Part shown: one piece after another, positions 49,870 to 63,834 of the stretch
How positions within the stretch are numbered: the first letter of the stretch is position 1
Layout: each line of letters opens with the position of its first letter
NCBI RefSeq assembly: GCF_003058055.1
Contig: NZ_QBTZ01000001.1
Coordinates: 4,358,001 to 4,422,000 of the forward strand
Source of the DNA: Acidovorax sp. 107
Lineage (GTDB): Bacteria > Pseudomonadota > Gammaproteobacteria > Burkholderiales > Burkholderiaceae_C
Reading direction: 5' to 3'
DNA: 64,000 nucleotides
Translations under genes and position numbers: made by a program
The notes under the pieces: model-generated
What the model saw: only the letters and a program-made list of their open reading frames with translations
What the model was told of the DNA's origin: nothing
The model's database searches: none

Positions 49870-52214
49870 TCACTCTCCTAACCGCCCCAACGCCCTGAGC
49901 ACATTCTCCGCAGTCGCCGGAGCCGTCAAAACCACTGGCGCCGCCGCATCCACCCCGCTACGCCCCGCCGCCACCGCATTGCGCAGCGCCTCATACACAC
50001 TGATTGCCAGCATGAACGGCGGCTCCCCTACCGCCTTGCTGCCGCCCACGTTGTCCTCCCGATTCGCCTCGGGCCACAGGTGGACGTTGAAGTGCTCCGG
50101 AATATCGCCCGTGGCCGGGATCTTGTAGGTGCTCGGCGCGTGAGTGGCCAGATAACCCTTGTCGTTCCACACCAGCTGCTCGGTCGTCAGCCAGCCCATG
50201 CCCTGCACAAACCCGCCCTCGATCTGGCCGATGTCGATGGCCGGGTTGATGCTGTGGCCCACGTCGTGCAGGATGTCCACCTTCAGCACGCGGCTCTCGC
50301 CGGTGAGGGTGTCGATGGCCACCTCGGTGCAGGCGGCGCCGTAGGCAAAGTAATAGAACGGGCGCCCGGTGAGGGTCGTCTTGTCGTAGTGGATCTTGGG
50401 CGTGCGGTAAAAGCCGTCGCTCCACAGCTGGATGCGGTTGGCGTACGCGGCCTGCACCACCTCTTCAAAACTGCGCACCGTCTTGGGCGAGATCACCTGG
50501 CCGCCCGCAAACCGGATCGCGCCGGCGCCGCAGCCGTCCAGGCCGCACACAAACGAGGCCAGGTTGTCGCGCACGTTGCGCGCGGCGTACTGGGCGGCGC
50601 GGCCGTTCAGGTCGGTGCCGCTGCTGGCGGCAGTGGCGCTGGCGTTGGGCACCTTGCTGGTGTCGCTGGCCGTCACCAGCACGCGGTGCAGCGGCACGCC
50701 CAGCTCGTCGGCCACGATCTGCGCCACCTTGGTGTGCAGGCCCTGGCCCATTTCGGTGCCGCCGTGGTTCACCTGCACGCTGCCGTCGGTGTACACATGC
50801 ACCAGCGCACCCGCCTGGTTGAACAGCGTGGCGGTGAAGCTGATGCCGAACTTGACGGGCGTGATGGCCATGCCACGCTTGATGACCGCATTGCGTGCGT
50901 TCCAGTCCGCAATTTCGGCCTGGCGCTGGCGGTAGTGCGAGGTCTGCTCCAGCGTGGGCAGCAGCTCGTGCAGGATATTGTCTTCCACCGCCATCTGGTA
51001 GTGGGTCACATGGCGGCCACTGCTCGCGTCCTTGCCATACAGGTTGGCTAGGCGCACGTCCTGCGCATCGCGGCCCAGCGCGCGGGCGATGTCGCCCAGG
51101 ATGGCCTCGATCACGATCACGCCCTGCGGGCCGCCAAAGCCGCGGAAGGCGGTGTGGCTTTGTGTGTTGGTCTTGCAGCGGTACGACGCGATCTCGACGT
51201 CGCTCAGGTAATACGCGTTGTCGGCGTGGAACACCGCGCGGTCGGCCACGGGGCCCGACAGGTCGGCGCTGAAGCCGCAGTTGGCCGCCATCTGCAGCTT
51301 CAGGCCCGTGATGCGGCCGGTGTCGTCAAACCCTACGTCGTACTCGTACGCAAACGGATGGCGCTTGCCGGTGACCATGAAGTCCTCGTCACGGTCCAGC
51401 CGCAGCTTGATGGGGCGGCCCAGCTTGTTGGCGGCGACGGCGGCCCACACGGCCAGGTGCCCGGCCTGCGTCTCCTTGCCGCCAAAGCCGCCACCCATGC
51501 GGCGGCATTCCACCTTGACCGCGTGGTTGTCGATGCCCAGCGCGTGCGCCACCCAGTGCTGCACCTCACCGGGGTGCTGCGTGCTGGAGTAGATCCACCA
51601 CTGCTTTTGCTCCAGCGGCATGGCGTAGGCGATCTGGCCTTCGAGATAGAAATGCTCCTGGCCGCCGACTTCAAACGCTCCCTGCATGCGGTGCGCCGAT
51701 TGCGCGAGGCCCGTGGCCGCATCGCCCCGGCGGACAAACACCGGCGGCAGCACATAGCTTTGCGCCTTCAACGCGTCCTGCACCGTCAGCACGGCGGGCA
51801 GGGGGGTGATGTCGAGCTTCACGGCGCGCACCGCGCGGCGTGCCTGCATGACCGAGTCGGCCACCACCAGGCCGATCACCTGGCCGACAAACTGCACGCT
51901 GTCCAGTGCAAACACGGGCTCGTCGTGTCCGAACGCGGCGAGGATCTTGTCGCCGGGCACATCGCTGGCCAGCACCACGCCGCGCACGCCGGGCAGGGCC
52001 AGTGCGGCGGTGGCATCCACACTGTTCAGGGTGCCGTGGGCCACGGTCGAGAGGATGGGCGCGGCATACAGCGTGCCCTTCACCTCCGGCAGGTCGTCGA
52101 TGTAGTGCGCGGCGCCCGCCACCTGGGCGCGGGCGCTTTCGTGGATGTGCGACTGGCCCATGGCGGCGCGGGCGGGCGCGGGCAGGGCGGTTTCGGCGAT
52201 GGTGTGGGGGGCGT

Positions 52215-52218
<4 letters not shown>
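49870..52218 (-). CDS. xdhB: Xanthine dehydrogenase, molybdopterin-binding subunit
   Basis: This 782-residue large subunit has HESARAQVAGAAHYIDDLPE near residue 25, the family start. Moco-site motifs are QHPGEVQHWVAHALG near 215, RRMGGGFGGKETQ near 239 and TAFRGFGGPQGV near 356. GGTEMGQGLHTKVAQI is near 490, and GSKAVGEPPFML near 735 contains the catalytic Glu. It oxidises hypoxanthine and xanthine to urate together with XdhA. It starts 4 bases inside the xdhA stop (ATGA overlap). Sulfurated Mo cofactor is expected from XdhC at 38226. Confidence 0.94.
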
Positions 52219-53726
<1,508 letters not shown>

Positions 53727-53792
53727 GACAAACGCCACTTCGATCTTGGATGGAAAGGTTCAGCAGAGGGTAGAACGCAGTACCGTTACCGG

Positions 53793-53810
53793 CATATGCG
53801 CAAGCTTATG
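53793..53810. promoter_or_regulatory. LysR-type binding box between xdhA and the LysR gene
   Basis: CATATGC (53793-53799) and GCTTATG (53804-53810) form an inverted repeat with one mismatch and a 4-base centre. It lies 20 bases before the LysR gene start and about 67 bases from the xdhA start, where a LysR protein would control both divergent units. Confidence 0.55.
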
Positions 53811-53830
53811 GCACCCATGCCCCCACCGCT

Positions 53831-54763
53831 ATGAGAGACCACGCCCTTTTCGACAAGATAGACCTCCATCTCATAAGGGTCTTGCACACCGTGCTCACAG
53901 AACGCAGCGTATCGAGGGCCGCCGTCCGCCTTGGCATGCACCAGCCGGCGGTATCGGCTGCGTTGAAAAGGCTGCGCGACCTGTCGGGCGACCCGCTGCT
54001 GGTGCGCTCCGGCGCCAGCATGATGCCCACCGACGCCGCGCTGCGCATGGTGGAGCCCGCCGGGGCCATCCTGCGTGCGGCGGAGGCCCTGTTTTCGGAT
54101 GCGCGTGGGTTTGACCCGCGCACCGCCACCCGCACCTTTCGCGTGGCGGCCAGCGACTACCTCGACCCACTGTTCCTGCCCCAGCTCGTGGCCCGCATCA
54201 AGGTCGAGGCGCCTCTGTGCCCCATCGAGATCCTGCCCCTGTCGGCCGACGCGCACTACCACGCGCACCTGGCCCAGGGCGACGTGGATGTGGTGATCGG
54301 CAACTGGCCCCAGCCCCCCGACGACCTGCACATGGGCCGCCTGTTTGGCGACGAGGTGGTGTGCTTGGTTGGCAAGGACCACCCCGCCGTGCGGCGCGGC
54401 TGGGATGTGGAGGGCTGGCTGGCGGCCGAGCACATCGCGCCCACGCCCACCCACCCCGGCGCGCGGGGTGTGATCGACGCCCACCTGGACAGCCTGGGCA
54501 TGCAGCGCCACATCACGGCGCGCTGCGCGCATTTCAGCCTCATCCCCAGCATCGTGGCATCGAGCTTGCTTGTGCTGACCACGGGCCGCCAGTATTGCGA
54601 GCGGTATGTGGACCAGCTGCCCCTGGCCATCCTGCCGTGCCCGGTGCCGTTTCCCCGGCTCATGTATTACCAGCTGTGGCATGCCCGCACGCACCATTCT
54701 GCCGCTGCGGCGTGGCTGCGTGACTGCGTGAAAACCGTGGCTGCTTCGCTACGAAAAGAATAG
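53831..54763 (+). CDS. LysR-family transcription regulator
   Basis: This 310-residue regulator has the N-terminal helix-turn-helix IDLHLIRVLHTVLTERSVSRAAVRLGMHQPAVSAALKRLRDLSGDPLLVR (about residues 11-60) and a type 2 periplasmic-binding-like effector domain (about 90-300, starting RTFRVAASDYLDPLFLPQLV). It resembles the NodD/LinR-like branch in the RSGASMMPTDAA segment. It is divergent from xdhAB and immediately upstream of the BMP transporter, so either or both are likely targets, with a purine effector inferred. Confidence 0.88.
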   Translation: MRDHALFDKIDLHLIRVLHTVLTERSVSRAAVRLGMHQPAVSAALKRLRDLSGDPLLVRSGASMMPTDAALRMVEPAGAILRAAEALFSDARGFDPRTATRTFRVAASDYLDPLFLPQLVARIKVEAPLCPIEILPLSADAHYHAHLAQGDVDVVIGNWPQPPDDLHMGRLFGDEVVCLVGKDHPAVRRGWDVEGWLAAEHIAPTPTHPGARGVIDAHLDSLGMQRHITARCAHFSLIPSIVASSLLVLTTGRQYCERYVDQLPLAILPCPVPFPRLMYYQLWHARTHHSAAAAWLRDCVKTVAASLRKE

Positions 54764-54800
54764 CTGCTTGGGCATGCTGAACAAGCACCATGAGGTATTT
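54761..54800. repeat. Partial dispersed intergenic repeat
   Basis: ATAGCTGCTTGGGCATGCTG followed by AACAAGCACCATGAGG is a partial copy of the dispersed repeat that begins at the LysR stop codon and runs towards the ABC operon. Confidence 0.5.
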
Positions 54801-54842
54801 TCATTCTTATAACAAGTTGTAAAACTGAGAGACAATCCCCGC

Positions 54843-56447
54843 ATGAGTTCTCCCCCCAATCCTTCAGCGCCTGGTGCGGCGCCGCCACGGCTGCAGCTGG
54901 TGGGCATCACCAAGCGCTACCCGGCCGTGGTGGCCAACAGCGGCGTGTCGCTCACGGTGCTGCCGGGTGAAATCCACGCCGTGCTGGGCGAAAACGGCGC
55001 GGGTAAGTCCACGCTGATGAAAATCATCTACGGCTCGGTCAAGCCCGATGAAGGCAGCGTGTTCTTCAACGGCCAGGCCGTGCAGGTGCGCAACCCGCAA
55101 GAGGCGCGTGCCCTGGGCATTGCGATGGTGTTCCAGCATTTCAGCCTGTTCGACACCCTCACGGTGGCCGAAAACGTGTGGCTGGGCCTGGACAAAAGCC
55201 TCGCGCTGGCCGAGGTCACGCAGCGCATCACCGCCAAGGCCGCCGAATACGGCCTCGACATCGACCCCCTGCGCCCCGTGCACACGCTGAGTGTGGGCGA
55301 GATGCAGCGGGTGGAAATCATCCGCGCGCTGCTCACCAACCCCAAGGTGCTGATCCTGGACGAGCCCACGTCGGTGCTCACGCCCCAGGCGGTCGAGAAG
55401 CTCTTCGTGGTGCTGCGCAAGCTGGCCAGCGAGGGCTGCAGCATTCTCTACATCAGCCACAAGCTGCACGAAATTCGCGCGCTGTGCACCGCCTGCACCG
55501 TGCTGCGCGGCGGCAAGGTCACGGGCGTGTGCAACCCGGCCGAGGAATCCAATGCCTCCCTGTCGCGCCTGATGATCGGCGCAGAGCCGCCAGCGCTGGA
55601 GCACCGCGCGGTGCAGACCGGTGCCACGGTGCTGCGCGTGCAGGGCCTGTCGCTGCCACGCGCCGACCAGTTTGGCGTAGACCTGATCGACCTGCAGTTC
55701 GAGGTGAAGGCGGGTGAGGTGGTGGGCATTGCCGGGGTGTCGGGCAACGGGCAAAAAGAGCTGCTCTATGCGCTGTCGGGCGAAGACCAGCGCGCCGAGC
55801 CTGCGAGCATCCAGGTGACGGGCCAGAACGCGGGCCGCATGGGCCCCGGCCAGCGCCGGGCGCTGGGCCTGCACTTTGTGCCCGAAGAGCGCCTGGGCCG
55901 GGGCGCCGTGCCCACCATGGGCCTGGCGCACAACCTGCTGCTCACGCGCACCAATTCGGTTAGCGGCAGTGGCTGGATCAAGGTGGGTGCGCTGCAAAAG
56001 CATGCCGAGGACATCATCCGGCGCTTCAATGTGAAGGCGGGTGGCCCCAATGCGGCGGCCAAGTCGCTGTCAGGCGGCAACCTGCAGAAGTTCATCGTGG
56101 GACGCGAGATCGACGCTGCACCCAAGCTGCTCATCGTCTCGCAACCCACCTGGGGCGTGGACGTGGGCGCGGCGGCGCAGATCCGGGGCTCCATCCTGGC
56201 GCTGCGCGATGCGGGCTGTGCCGTGCTGGTGGTGAGTGAGGAGCTGGACGAATTGTTTGAGATCTGCGACCGGCTGCATGTGGTGGCCAAGGGGCATCTG
56301 TCGCCCTCGGTGCCGCGCGCCGAGGCCACGGTGGAGCGCATTGGCGAATGGATGAGCGGCCTGTGGCATGCCGATGTGCAGGCCCACCTGGCGCAGCAAC
56401 AGCAGCAACAGCAGCAACAACAAGCCGGGGAGGTGCAGCATGCTTAA
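54843..56447 (+). CDS. BMP-type ABC transporter ATP-binding protein (two ATPase domains)
   Basis: This 534-residue protein has two fused ATPase domains, as in RbsA/NupO-type importers. The first has GENGAGKST near residue 51, LSVGEMQR near 151 and ILDEPTSVL near 171. The second has GVSGNGQKEL in place of a normal Walker A near 299, LSGGNLQK near 407 and VSQPTWGVDVGA in place of Walker B near 430, the usual degenerate pattern. A Q10 run encoded by mixed CAG/CAA codons lies near the C-terminus and seems unusual for the family. It should drive nucleoside or nucleobase uptake with the following two permeases and lipoprotein. Confidence 0.92.
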   Translation: MSSPPNPSAPGAAPPRLQLVGITKRYPAVVANSGVSLTVLPGEIHAVLGENGAGKSTLMKIIYGSVKPDEGSVFFNGQAVQVRNPQEARALGIAMVFQHFSLFDTLTVAENVWLGLDKSLALAEVTQRITAKAAEYGLDIDPLRPVHTLSVGEMQRVEIIRALLTNPKVLILDEPTSVLTPQAVEKLFVVLRKLASEGCSILYISHKLHEIRALCTACTVLRGGKVTGVCNPAEESNASLSRLMIGAEPPALEHRAVQTGATVLRVQGLSLPRADQFGVDLIDLQFEVKAGEVVGIAGVSGNGQKELLYALSGEDQRAEPASIQVTGQNAGRMGPGQRRALGLHFVPEERLGRGAVPTMGLAHNLLLTRTNSVSGSGWIKVGALQKHAEDIIRRFNVKAGGPNAAAKSLSGGNLQKFIVGREIDAAPKLLIVSQPTWGVDVGAAAQIRGSILALRDAGCAVLVVSEELDELFEICDRLHVVAKGHLSPSVPRAEATVERIGEWMSGLWHADVQAHLAQQQQQQQQQQAGEVQHA

Positions 56448-57510
56448 GCTGGAACCGCGCCCTCAGGCGTCCAAGCTCTGGACCTATGGCTCGCCCCTGC
56501 TGGCGCTGGCCTTCACGGTGCTGATCGGTGTGGCCCTGTTCATCGCGCTGGGCAAAGACCCGGTGCGTGGGCTGCAGGTGTTCTTCTGGGAGCCCATCAA
56601 GACCCAGTACGCCATTGGCGAACTCATGGTCAAGGCCACGCCGTTGCTGCTGATAGCGCTGGGGCTGGCCGTGTGCTTTCGCTCCAACGTATGGAATATC
56701 GGCGCCGAAGGCCAGTTTGTGATCGGCGCCGTGGTGGCGGGCGGTGTGGCGCTGCTGGCCGACAAAACCACGGGCCCCTGGATCGTGCCCGCCATCCTGC
56801 TCGCCGGGGTGCTGGGCGGCATGGCCTGGGCGGGGCTCACGGCGCTGCTGCGCGACAAGTTCAACGCCAACGAAATCCTGGTGAGTCTGATGCTCGTCTA
56901 TGTGGCCACGCTGGTGCTGGGCTACCTGGTCTATGGCCCGTGGAAGGACCCCATGGGCTACAACTTTCCGCAGACCAAAAATTTTGAAAAGATCACCCAG
57001 ATCCCGCGCCTGATGCAGGGCTCGCGCATGTCTATCGGGCTGTTGCTGGCGCTGGCCGGTGCGGGGGCCTTGTGGGTGTTTCTGTTCCGCACGCGGGCGG
57101 GCTTTGCCCAGCAGGTGGGCGGGCTGGCCCCGGCGGCGGCGCGGTATGCCGGCTTTTCGTCGCGCCGGGCGCTGTGGACGGCGCTCTTGATCTCGGGTGG
57201 CGCAGCCGGCCTGGCGGGTGCGCTGGAGGTGGCCGGGCCCATCGGCCAGCTCACGCCCTATGTGCCGGCCGGCTATGGCTTCGCGGCCATCATCGTGGCC
57301 TTTGTGGGACGGCTGCACCCGGTGGGCATGATCCTCTCGGCCATTCTCATGAGCATGTTCTACATCGGTGGCGAGCTGGCGCAGTCGCGCCTGGGCCTGC
57401 CCAAGTCGCTCACCGGCGTGTTCCAGGGCCTGCTGCTGTTCACGCTGCTGGCTTGCGACACATTGATCGCCTACCGCATCCGCTGGGTGGCCTCGAAGGG
57501 AGGCAAATGA
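56440..57510 (+). CDS. BMP-type ABC transporter permease 1
   Basis: This 356-residue membrane protein has about 9-10 helices of the RbsC/BPD_transp_2 type. It contains FRSNVWNIGAEGQFVIGAVVAGGVALL near residue 80 and KFNANEILVSLMLVYVATLVLGYLVYGPWKDP near 140, a typical core for nucleoside permeases such as YufP/NupP. It begins 8 bases inside the ATPase gene and overlaps permease 2 by an ATGA junction. The substrate is probably a purine nucleoside or base, given the adenine deaminase downstream. Confidence 0.9.
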   Translation: MLKLEPRPQASKLWTYGSPLLALAFTVLIGVALFIALGKDPVRGLQVFFWEPIKTQYAIGELMVKATPLLLIALGLAVCFRSNVWNIGAEGQFVIGAVVAGGVALLADKTTGPWIVPAILLAGVLGGMAWAGLTALLRDKFNANEILVSLMLVYVATLVLGYLVYGPWKDPMGYNFPQTKNFEKITQIPRLMQGSRMSIGLLLALAGAGALWVFLFRTRAGFAQQVGGLAPAAARYAGFSSRRALWTALLISGGAAGLAGALEVAGPIGQLTPYVPAGYGFAAIIVAFVGRLHPVGMILSAILMSMFYIGGELAQSRLGLPKSLTGVFQGLLLFTLLACDTLIAYRIRWVASKGGK

Positions 57511-58430
57511 TGGAATCCTACGCACTGCTTATCGGCGCCACGCTGAGCGCTGGCACCGTGCTGGCCATCGCTGCCTTGGGCCTGCTCGTCAACGAAAAGG
57601 CGGGCATCGTCAACTTGGGCGCCGAGGGCATGATGCTCTGCGCTGCCATCGCGGGCTTTGCCACCGTGGTGCACACGGGCAACACCTGGCTGGGTTTTGC
57701 CGCAGGCATGGCCGCGGGCGCCGTGCTGGCCGCCATCTTTGGCGTGCTGGTGATCTGGCTCAACACCAACCAGTACGCCACCGGGCTCGCGCTCAGCCTC
57801 TTTGGTGTGGGCTTCTCGGCGTTTGCGGGCATCAGCTACGTGCAGGCCAAGCTGCCCGAGCTGCCCAAGTACGCCATTCCGGTGCTGGGCGATGTGCCGC
57901 TGCTCGGCCCTGCACTGTTTCAGCAGCACCCACTGGTGTACCTCACCATGCTGCTGGTGGTGGGGTTGATCTGGTTCCTGTACCGCTCGCGCGCCGGGCT
58001 GGTGCTGCGGTCGGTGGGCGAGTCGCCCGAGTCGGCGCACGCACTGGGCTACCCGGTGCGGCGCATCCGGCTGGCGGCCGTGGTGGTGGGCGGTGCCCTG
58101 TGCGGGCTGGCCGGGGCCTACATCTCCACCGTCTACACCCCCCTGTGGGTGGAGGGCATGGTGGCCGGGCGCGGCTGGATCGCGCTGGCACTCACCACCT
58201 TTGCCACCTGGCGCCCGGCACGGGTGTTGCTTGGTGCTTATCTGTTTGGTGGTGTGACCATGCTGCAGTTCCATTTGCAGGCCACGGGCTTGCAGGTGGC
58301 CAGCCAGTTGCTGAGCATGCTTCCGTATGTGGCCACCATCGTGGTGCTGGCGTTGATCTCGCGCAATCCAACCTGGATTCGCATCAACATGCCAGCATCG
58401 CTCGGCAAACCGTTTTATCCGGGCTCGTGA
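57507..58430 (+). CDS. BMP-type ABC transporter permease 2
   Basis: This 307-residue membrane protein is the partner of permease 1. The characteristic core is LGLLVNEKAGIVNLGAEGMMLCAAIAGFATVV near residue 23, with ATGLALSLFGVGFSAFAGISYV near 90 and GESPESAHALGYPVRRIRLAAVVVGGALCGLAGAYIS near 170, a segment that contacts the ATPase. ATG codons at 57507 and 57510 are both possible starts. It is followed after 109 bases by the binding lipoprotein. Confidence 0.9.
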   Translation: MMESYALLIGATLSAGTVLAIAALGLLVNEKAGIVNLGAEGMMLCAAIAGFATVVHTGNTWLGFAAGMAAGAVLAAIFGVLVIWLNTNQYATGLALSLFGVGFSAFAGISYVQAKLPELPKYAIPVLGDVPLLGPALFQQHPLVYLTMLLVVGLIWFLYRSRAGLVLRSVGESPESAHALGYPVRRIRLAAVVVGGALCGLAGAYISTVYTPLWVEGMVAGRGWIALALTTFATWRPARVLLGAYLFGGVTMLQFHLQATGLQVASQLLSMLPYVATIVVLALISRNPTWIRINMPASLGKPFYPGS

Positions 58431-58539
58431 TAAGGATTGCGCGCGCGAAAATCTGGTTACCCTGCGGTAGATCGCACCATAATTGATAGCTTCGTCCCCC
58501 AACCTTTGCAAGTCTTACTTCTTCGATAAGGAAACCGAC

Positions 58540-59706
58540 ATGACTGATCTGCAGAAACGCTCCCTGCTCAAGGTGGCAGCGCTCTCCGCTGTGGCCGCTG
58601 CCGCCCTCGTGGGTTGTGGCAAGAAGGAAGAACCGGCACCGGCCCCCGCGCCTGCTCCGGCCCCTGCCGCAGAAGCACCGGCCCCCAAGCCCGAGCCACT
58701 GAAGATCGCGTTTGCCTATGTCGGCCCTGTGGGTGACGGCGGCTGGTCGTTTGCCCACGACAACGGCCGCAAGGCCATCGAGAAGGAATTCGGCGACAAG
58801 GTTGTGACGAGCTTTGTGGAAAGCGTGCCCGAGTCCGCCGACGCCGAGCGCGTGCTGCGCGACCTGGCCGGCCAGGGCAGCAAGCTGATCTTCGGCACCA
58901 CCTTCGGCTACATGGAATCCATGCTCAAGGTGGCGGAAGACAACAAGGGCGTGAAGTTTGAACACGCCACCGGCTACAAGACGGCCGAGAACCTGCGCAC
59001 CTACGACAGCCGCACCTACGAAGGCGCTTACATGGCCGGCATCATCGCTGGCGCCATGACCAAGTCCAACACGCTGGGCGTGGTGGGCTCGGTGCCGATT
59101 CCTGAGGTGATCCGCAACATCAACAGCTTCACGCTGGGTGCGCAGTCGGTCAACCCCAAGATCAAGACCAAGGTGGTGTGGGTGAATGAATGGTTCAGCC
59201 CACCGAAGGAAACCGAAGCTGCCACCTCGCTGATCAACGGCGGCGCCGACATCCTGTTCCAGAACACCGACTCTCCCGCCGTGCTCAAGACTGCTCAAGA
59301 GAAGGGCAAGCGTGCCTTCGGCTGGGACAGCGACATGACCGCCTACGGCCCCAAGGCCCACCTGGCATCGGCCGTGATCAACTGGGGCCCGTACTACGTC
59401 AAGGCCACCAAGGACGTGCTGGACGGCACCTGGGCTTCGGGCCAGAGCTGGTGGGGCGTGAAGGAAGGCGCGATCGACATCGTCTCCATCGCTGAAGACG
59501 TGCCTGCCGACACCAAGGCCAAGGTCGAAGCCGTGAAGAAGGGCCTGGCCGACGGCAGCTTCAGCATCTGGAAGGGCCCCATCGTGGGTCAGGACGGCAA
59601 GCCCGTGCTCGAAAAGGACGCTGTGGCCGACGACAAGTTCCTGGGCGGCATCAACTTCTACGTCAAGGGCGTGGAAGGCAAGATCCCTGGCGGCGACAAG
59701 AAGTAA
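58540..59706 (+). CDS. BMP-family ABC substrate-binding lipoprotein
   Basis: This 388-residue lipoprotein has a signal ending ALVGC (lipobox near residues 23-27) and a Pro/Ala spacer (PAPAPAPAPAPAAEAPAPKPEP). The BMP domain begins LKIAFAYVGPVGDGGWSFAHDNGRKAIEKEFG and contains KLIFGTTFGYMESMLKVA and YEGAYMAGIIAGAMTKSN. BMP/PnrA proteins bind purine nucleosides. The pocket Asp expected after the first strand is seen in GDGGW. It ends in a clear terminator, so the Rieske and adenine deaminase genes may be a separate unit. Confidence 0.91.
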   Translation: MTDLQKRSLLKVAALSAVAAAALVGCGKKEEPAPAPAPAPAPAAEAPAPKPEPLKIAFAYVGPVGDGGWSFAHDNGRKAIEKEFGDKVVTSFVESVPESADAERVLRDLAGQGSKLIFGTTFGYMESMLKVAEDNKGVKFEHATGYKTAENLRTYDSRTYEGAYMAGIIAGAMTKSNTLGVVGSVPIPEVIRNINSFTLGAQSVNPKIKTKVVWVNEWFSPPKETEAATSLINGGADILFQNTDSPAVLKTAQEKGKRAFGWDSDMTAYGPKAHLASAVINWGPYYVKATKDVLDGTWASGQSWWGVKEGAIDIVSIAEDVPADTKAKVEAVKKGLADGSFSIWKGPIVGQDGKPVLEKDAVADDKFLGGINFYVKGVEGKIPGGDKK

Positions 59707-59748
59707 TTTGCACCGCGTTCATCAGCAGTTCTTGCGGGCTGCTGTGAC

Positions 59749-59780
59749 AAAGGGCCGCCCTGGGGTGGCCCTTTTGTTTT
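59749..59780 (+). terminator. Rho-independent terminator after the BMP binding protein
   Basis: AAAGGGCCGCC and GGTGGCCCTTT form a stem with one mismatch and a short loop, followed by TTGTTTT. It is 43 bases after the stop codon. Confidence 0.85.
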
Positions 59781-59835
59781 GCAGAGGCATTGCGCGGCCT
59801 GCAGCTTTAAGAACCTGTTCAAAGGAACAAGAACG

Positions 59836-61871
<2,036 letters not shown>

Positions 61872-62086
61872 GCTTCGGGTAGCGCGCAGTGGGCTTGGGA
61901 AATGACGCCCGAGGGGCTGTCGCCCGTGCGGCAGGGGCGTGATCTGGGTAAACCCTTAAAATAGTAAGTATTCGTTTGAATTGTGTCCGGCCCAGGCCCA
62001 CGGGGTGATCCACCGCCATGGCCCTTACCCTGCGCCCCTTTGCGGAGTGCACGGGTGCCGTGTCGTCCCCCTTTTTGGAGCCTTCC

Positions 62087-63661
62087 ATGTTTCTCAGTCA
62101 AATCTCCATTGGCAAGCGCCTGACCTTGGTGCTCGGTCTGATCCTGGCATTGTTTTTTGCCAGCAGCGTGGTGGCCGTGGTCAAGCTCAGCCAGCTGGGC
62201 CGGGAGATCGATGCCATGGTCAACGACAACATCAAGACGGAGCGCGCTGGTTCGGACTGGCTGCGCCACACCACGTCCGGCGTGCAGCGCGCGGCGGCCA
62301 TCGCCAAGAGCAGTGATGCCAGCCTGATTCCCTACTTTGCGCCTGCCACGGCGGCGTCGATCCGCGACACCAACGAGCTGCAGAAATTCATCGAGTCCAA
62401 AATGGACACGCCGGAAAAGAAGCAGCTCTTTGCCAAGGTGGGTGACCTGCGCAAGGACTACCTGGCGGCCCGCGAGGAAGTGAGCAAGTTCAAGCAGGCG
62501 GGCGATGCCGAGAATGCCAACAAGGTCTTCTCCGAGCGGTTCGAACCCACCTCCCGCAGCTACCTGGCGGGCGTGCAACAGATGGTGGACGGCCAGCGCG
62601 CCGAGCTGGATGCGGCCGGCAAGCGCAGCGAAGAGCTGCGCGCGCAGACCACGCTGCTGCTGCAGATCTGCACTGGCGTGTCGCTGCTGCTGGGTGCGTT
62701 GCTGGCCTGGCTGCTGACCACCAGCATCACGCGCCCCCTGCGCCAGGCTGAGGCCATTGCCGAGACCATCGCCAACATGGACCTGACGGGCGCCCCCCAA
62801 GCGAGCTATGCCAACGACGAAACCGGCCACCTGCTGCGCGCCCTGGATGCCATGCGCAGTGCGCTGCACCGTTCGCTGCAGCAAGTGCGTGGCGTGGTGG
62901 ACAGTATCTCCACGGCCAGCACCCAGATTGCGATTGGCAACCAGGACCTGAGCGCACGCACCGAGCAGACGGCCAGCAGCCTGCAGGAGACCGCCAGCTC
63001 CATGGAAGAGCTGACCAGCACCGTGCGCCAGAGCGCGGATTCGGCCGTGCAGGCCAACCAGCTGGCCGTGTCGGCGGCGCAGGTGGCCCAGCGCGGGGGC
63101 GATGTGGTGGCCCAGGTGGTGACCACCATGGACGAGATCAACACCAGCAGCAAGAAGATCGCCGACATCATCGGCACCATCGACGGCATTGCCTTCCAGA
63201 CCAACATCCTGGCGCTGAACGCGGCCGTGGAAGCCGCCCGTGCGGGCGAGCAGGGCCGGGGCTTTGCCGTGGTGGCCAGCGAAGTGCGCTCGCTGGCCCA
63301 GCGCTCGGCCCAGGCGGCCAAAGAAATCAAGACGCTGATCGGCGTGTCCGTGGAAAAGGTCGAGTCGGGTGCTGCGCTGGTGCAGAACGCCGGCACCACC
63401 ATGGGCGAGATCGTGAGCTCGGTGCGCCGCGTGACCGACATCATTGGCGAGATCAGCGCAGCCGCCTCGGAGCAGAGCCAGGGCATTGGCCAGGTGAATG
63501 TGGCGGTGACCCAGCTGGACCAGATGACCCAACAAAACGCAGCCCTAGTGGAAGAGTCCACCGCCGCCGCTGAAAGCCTCAAAGACCAGGCGTCGCGCCT
63601 GGCTGAAGTCGTGGGGGCCTTCCGCCTGGGGGCGGGCCAGCAGGCGCTGCGGTTGAACTGA
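62087..63661 (+). CDS. Methyl-accepting chemotaxis protein
   Basis: This 524-residue chemoreceptor has a first membrane helix near residues 12-32, a four-helix-bundle type periplasmic domain to about 190, a second helix near 193-213, and a HAMP segment after it ([24 protein letters not shown]). The signalling hairpin is near residues 365-405 ([54 protein letters not shown]). GGAG precedes the ATG at 62087 by 7 bases. No C-terminal NWETF-like CheR tether is seen. It stands between purine transport loci, so a purine attractant is conceivable but unproven. Confidence 0.92.
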   Translation: MFLSQISIGKRLTLVLGLILALFFASSVVAVVKLSQLGREIDAMVNDNIKTERAGSDWLRHTTSGVQRAAAIAKSSDASLIPYFAPATAASIRDTNELQKFIESKMDTPEKKQLFAKVGDLRKDYLAAREEVSKFKQAGDAENANKVFSERFEPTSRSYLAGVQQMVDGQRAELDAAGKRSEELRAQTTLLLQICTGVSLLLGALLAWLLTTSITRPLRQAEAIAETIANMDLTGAPQASYANDETGHLLRALDAMRSALHRSLQQVRGVVDSISTASTQIAIGNQDLSARTEQTASSLQETASSMEELTSTVRQSADSAVQANQLAVSAAQVAQRGGDVVAQVVTTMDEINTSSKKIADIIGTIDGIAFQTNILALNAAVEAARAGEQGRGFAVVASEVRSLAQRSAQAAKEIKTLIGVSVEKVESGAALVQNAGTTMGEIVSSVRRVTDIIGEISAAASEQSQGIGQVNVAVTQLDQMTQQNAALVEESTAAAESLKDQASRLAEVVGAFRLGAGQQALRLN

Positions 63662-63834
63662 ATGCCTTTCCGGGGCTTTGCACACGGCGGCAGGGCCCGC
63701 TCCAGGCTTCAATCCAGATCGTTTCAATCAGGACAATTTCAACGTAGTTTCAACACCGTTTGATTTCCCCTCGGAGGCACCGTCGTCCTGCGGTGCTTCC
63801 GTTCCATTCCATCAGGGCCATGTAGAGGAACACC

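Noticed and set aside
53727..53830. Third NMT1-type riboswitch or sigma-54 promoter upstream of xdhA
   Set aside because: The conserved blocks TAGAAGCGTTCA and CGGAAATTG are absent, and no GG-N10-GC promoter match was found; only a LysR-type box is present.
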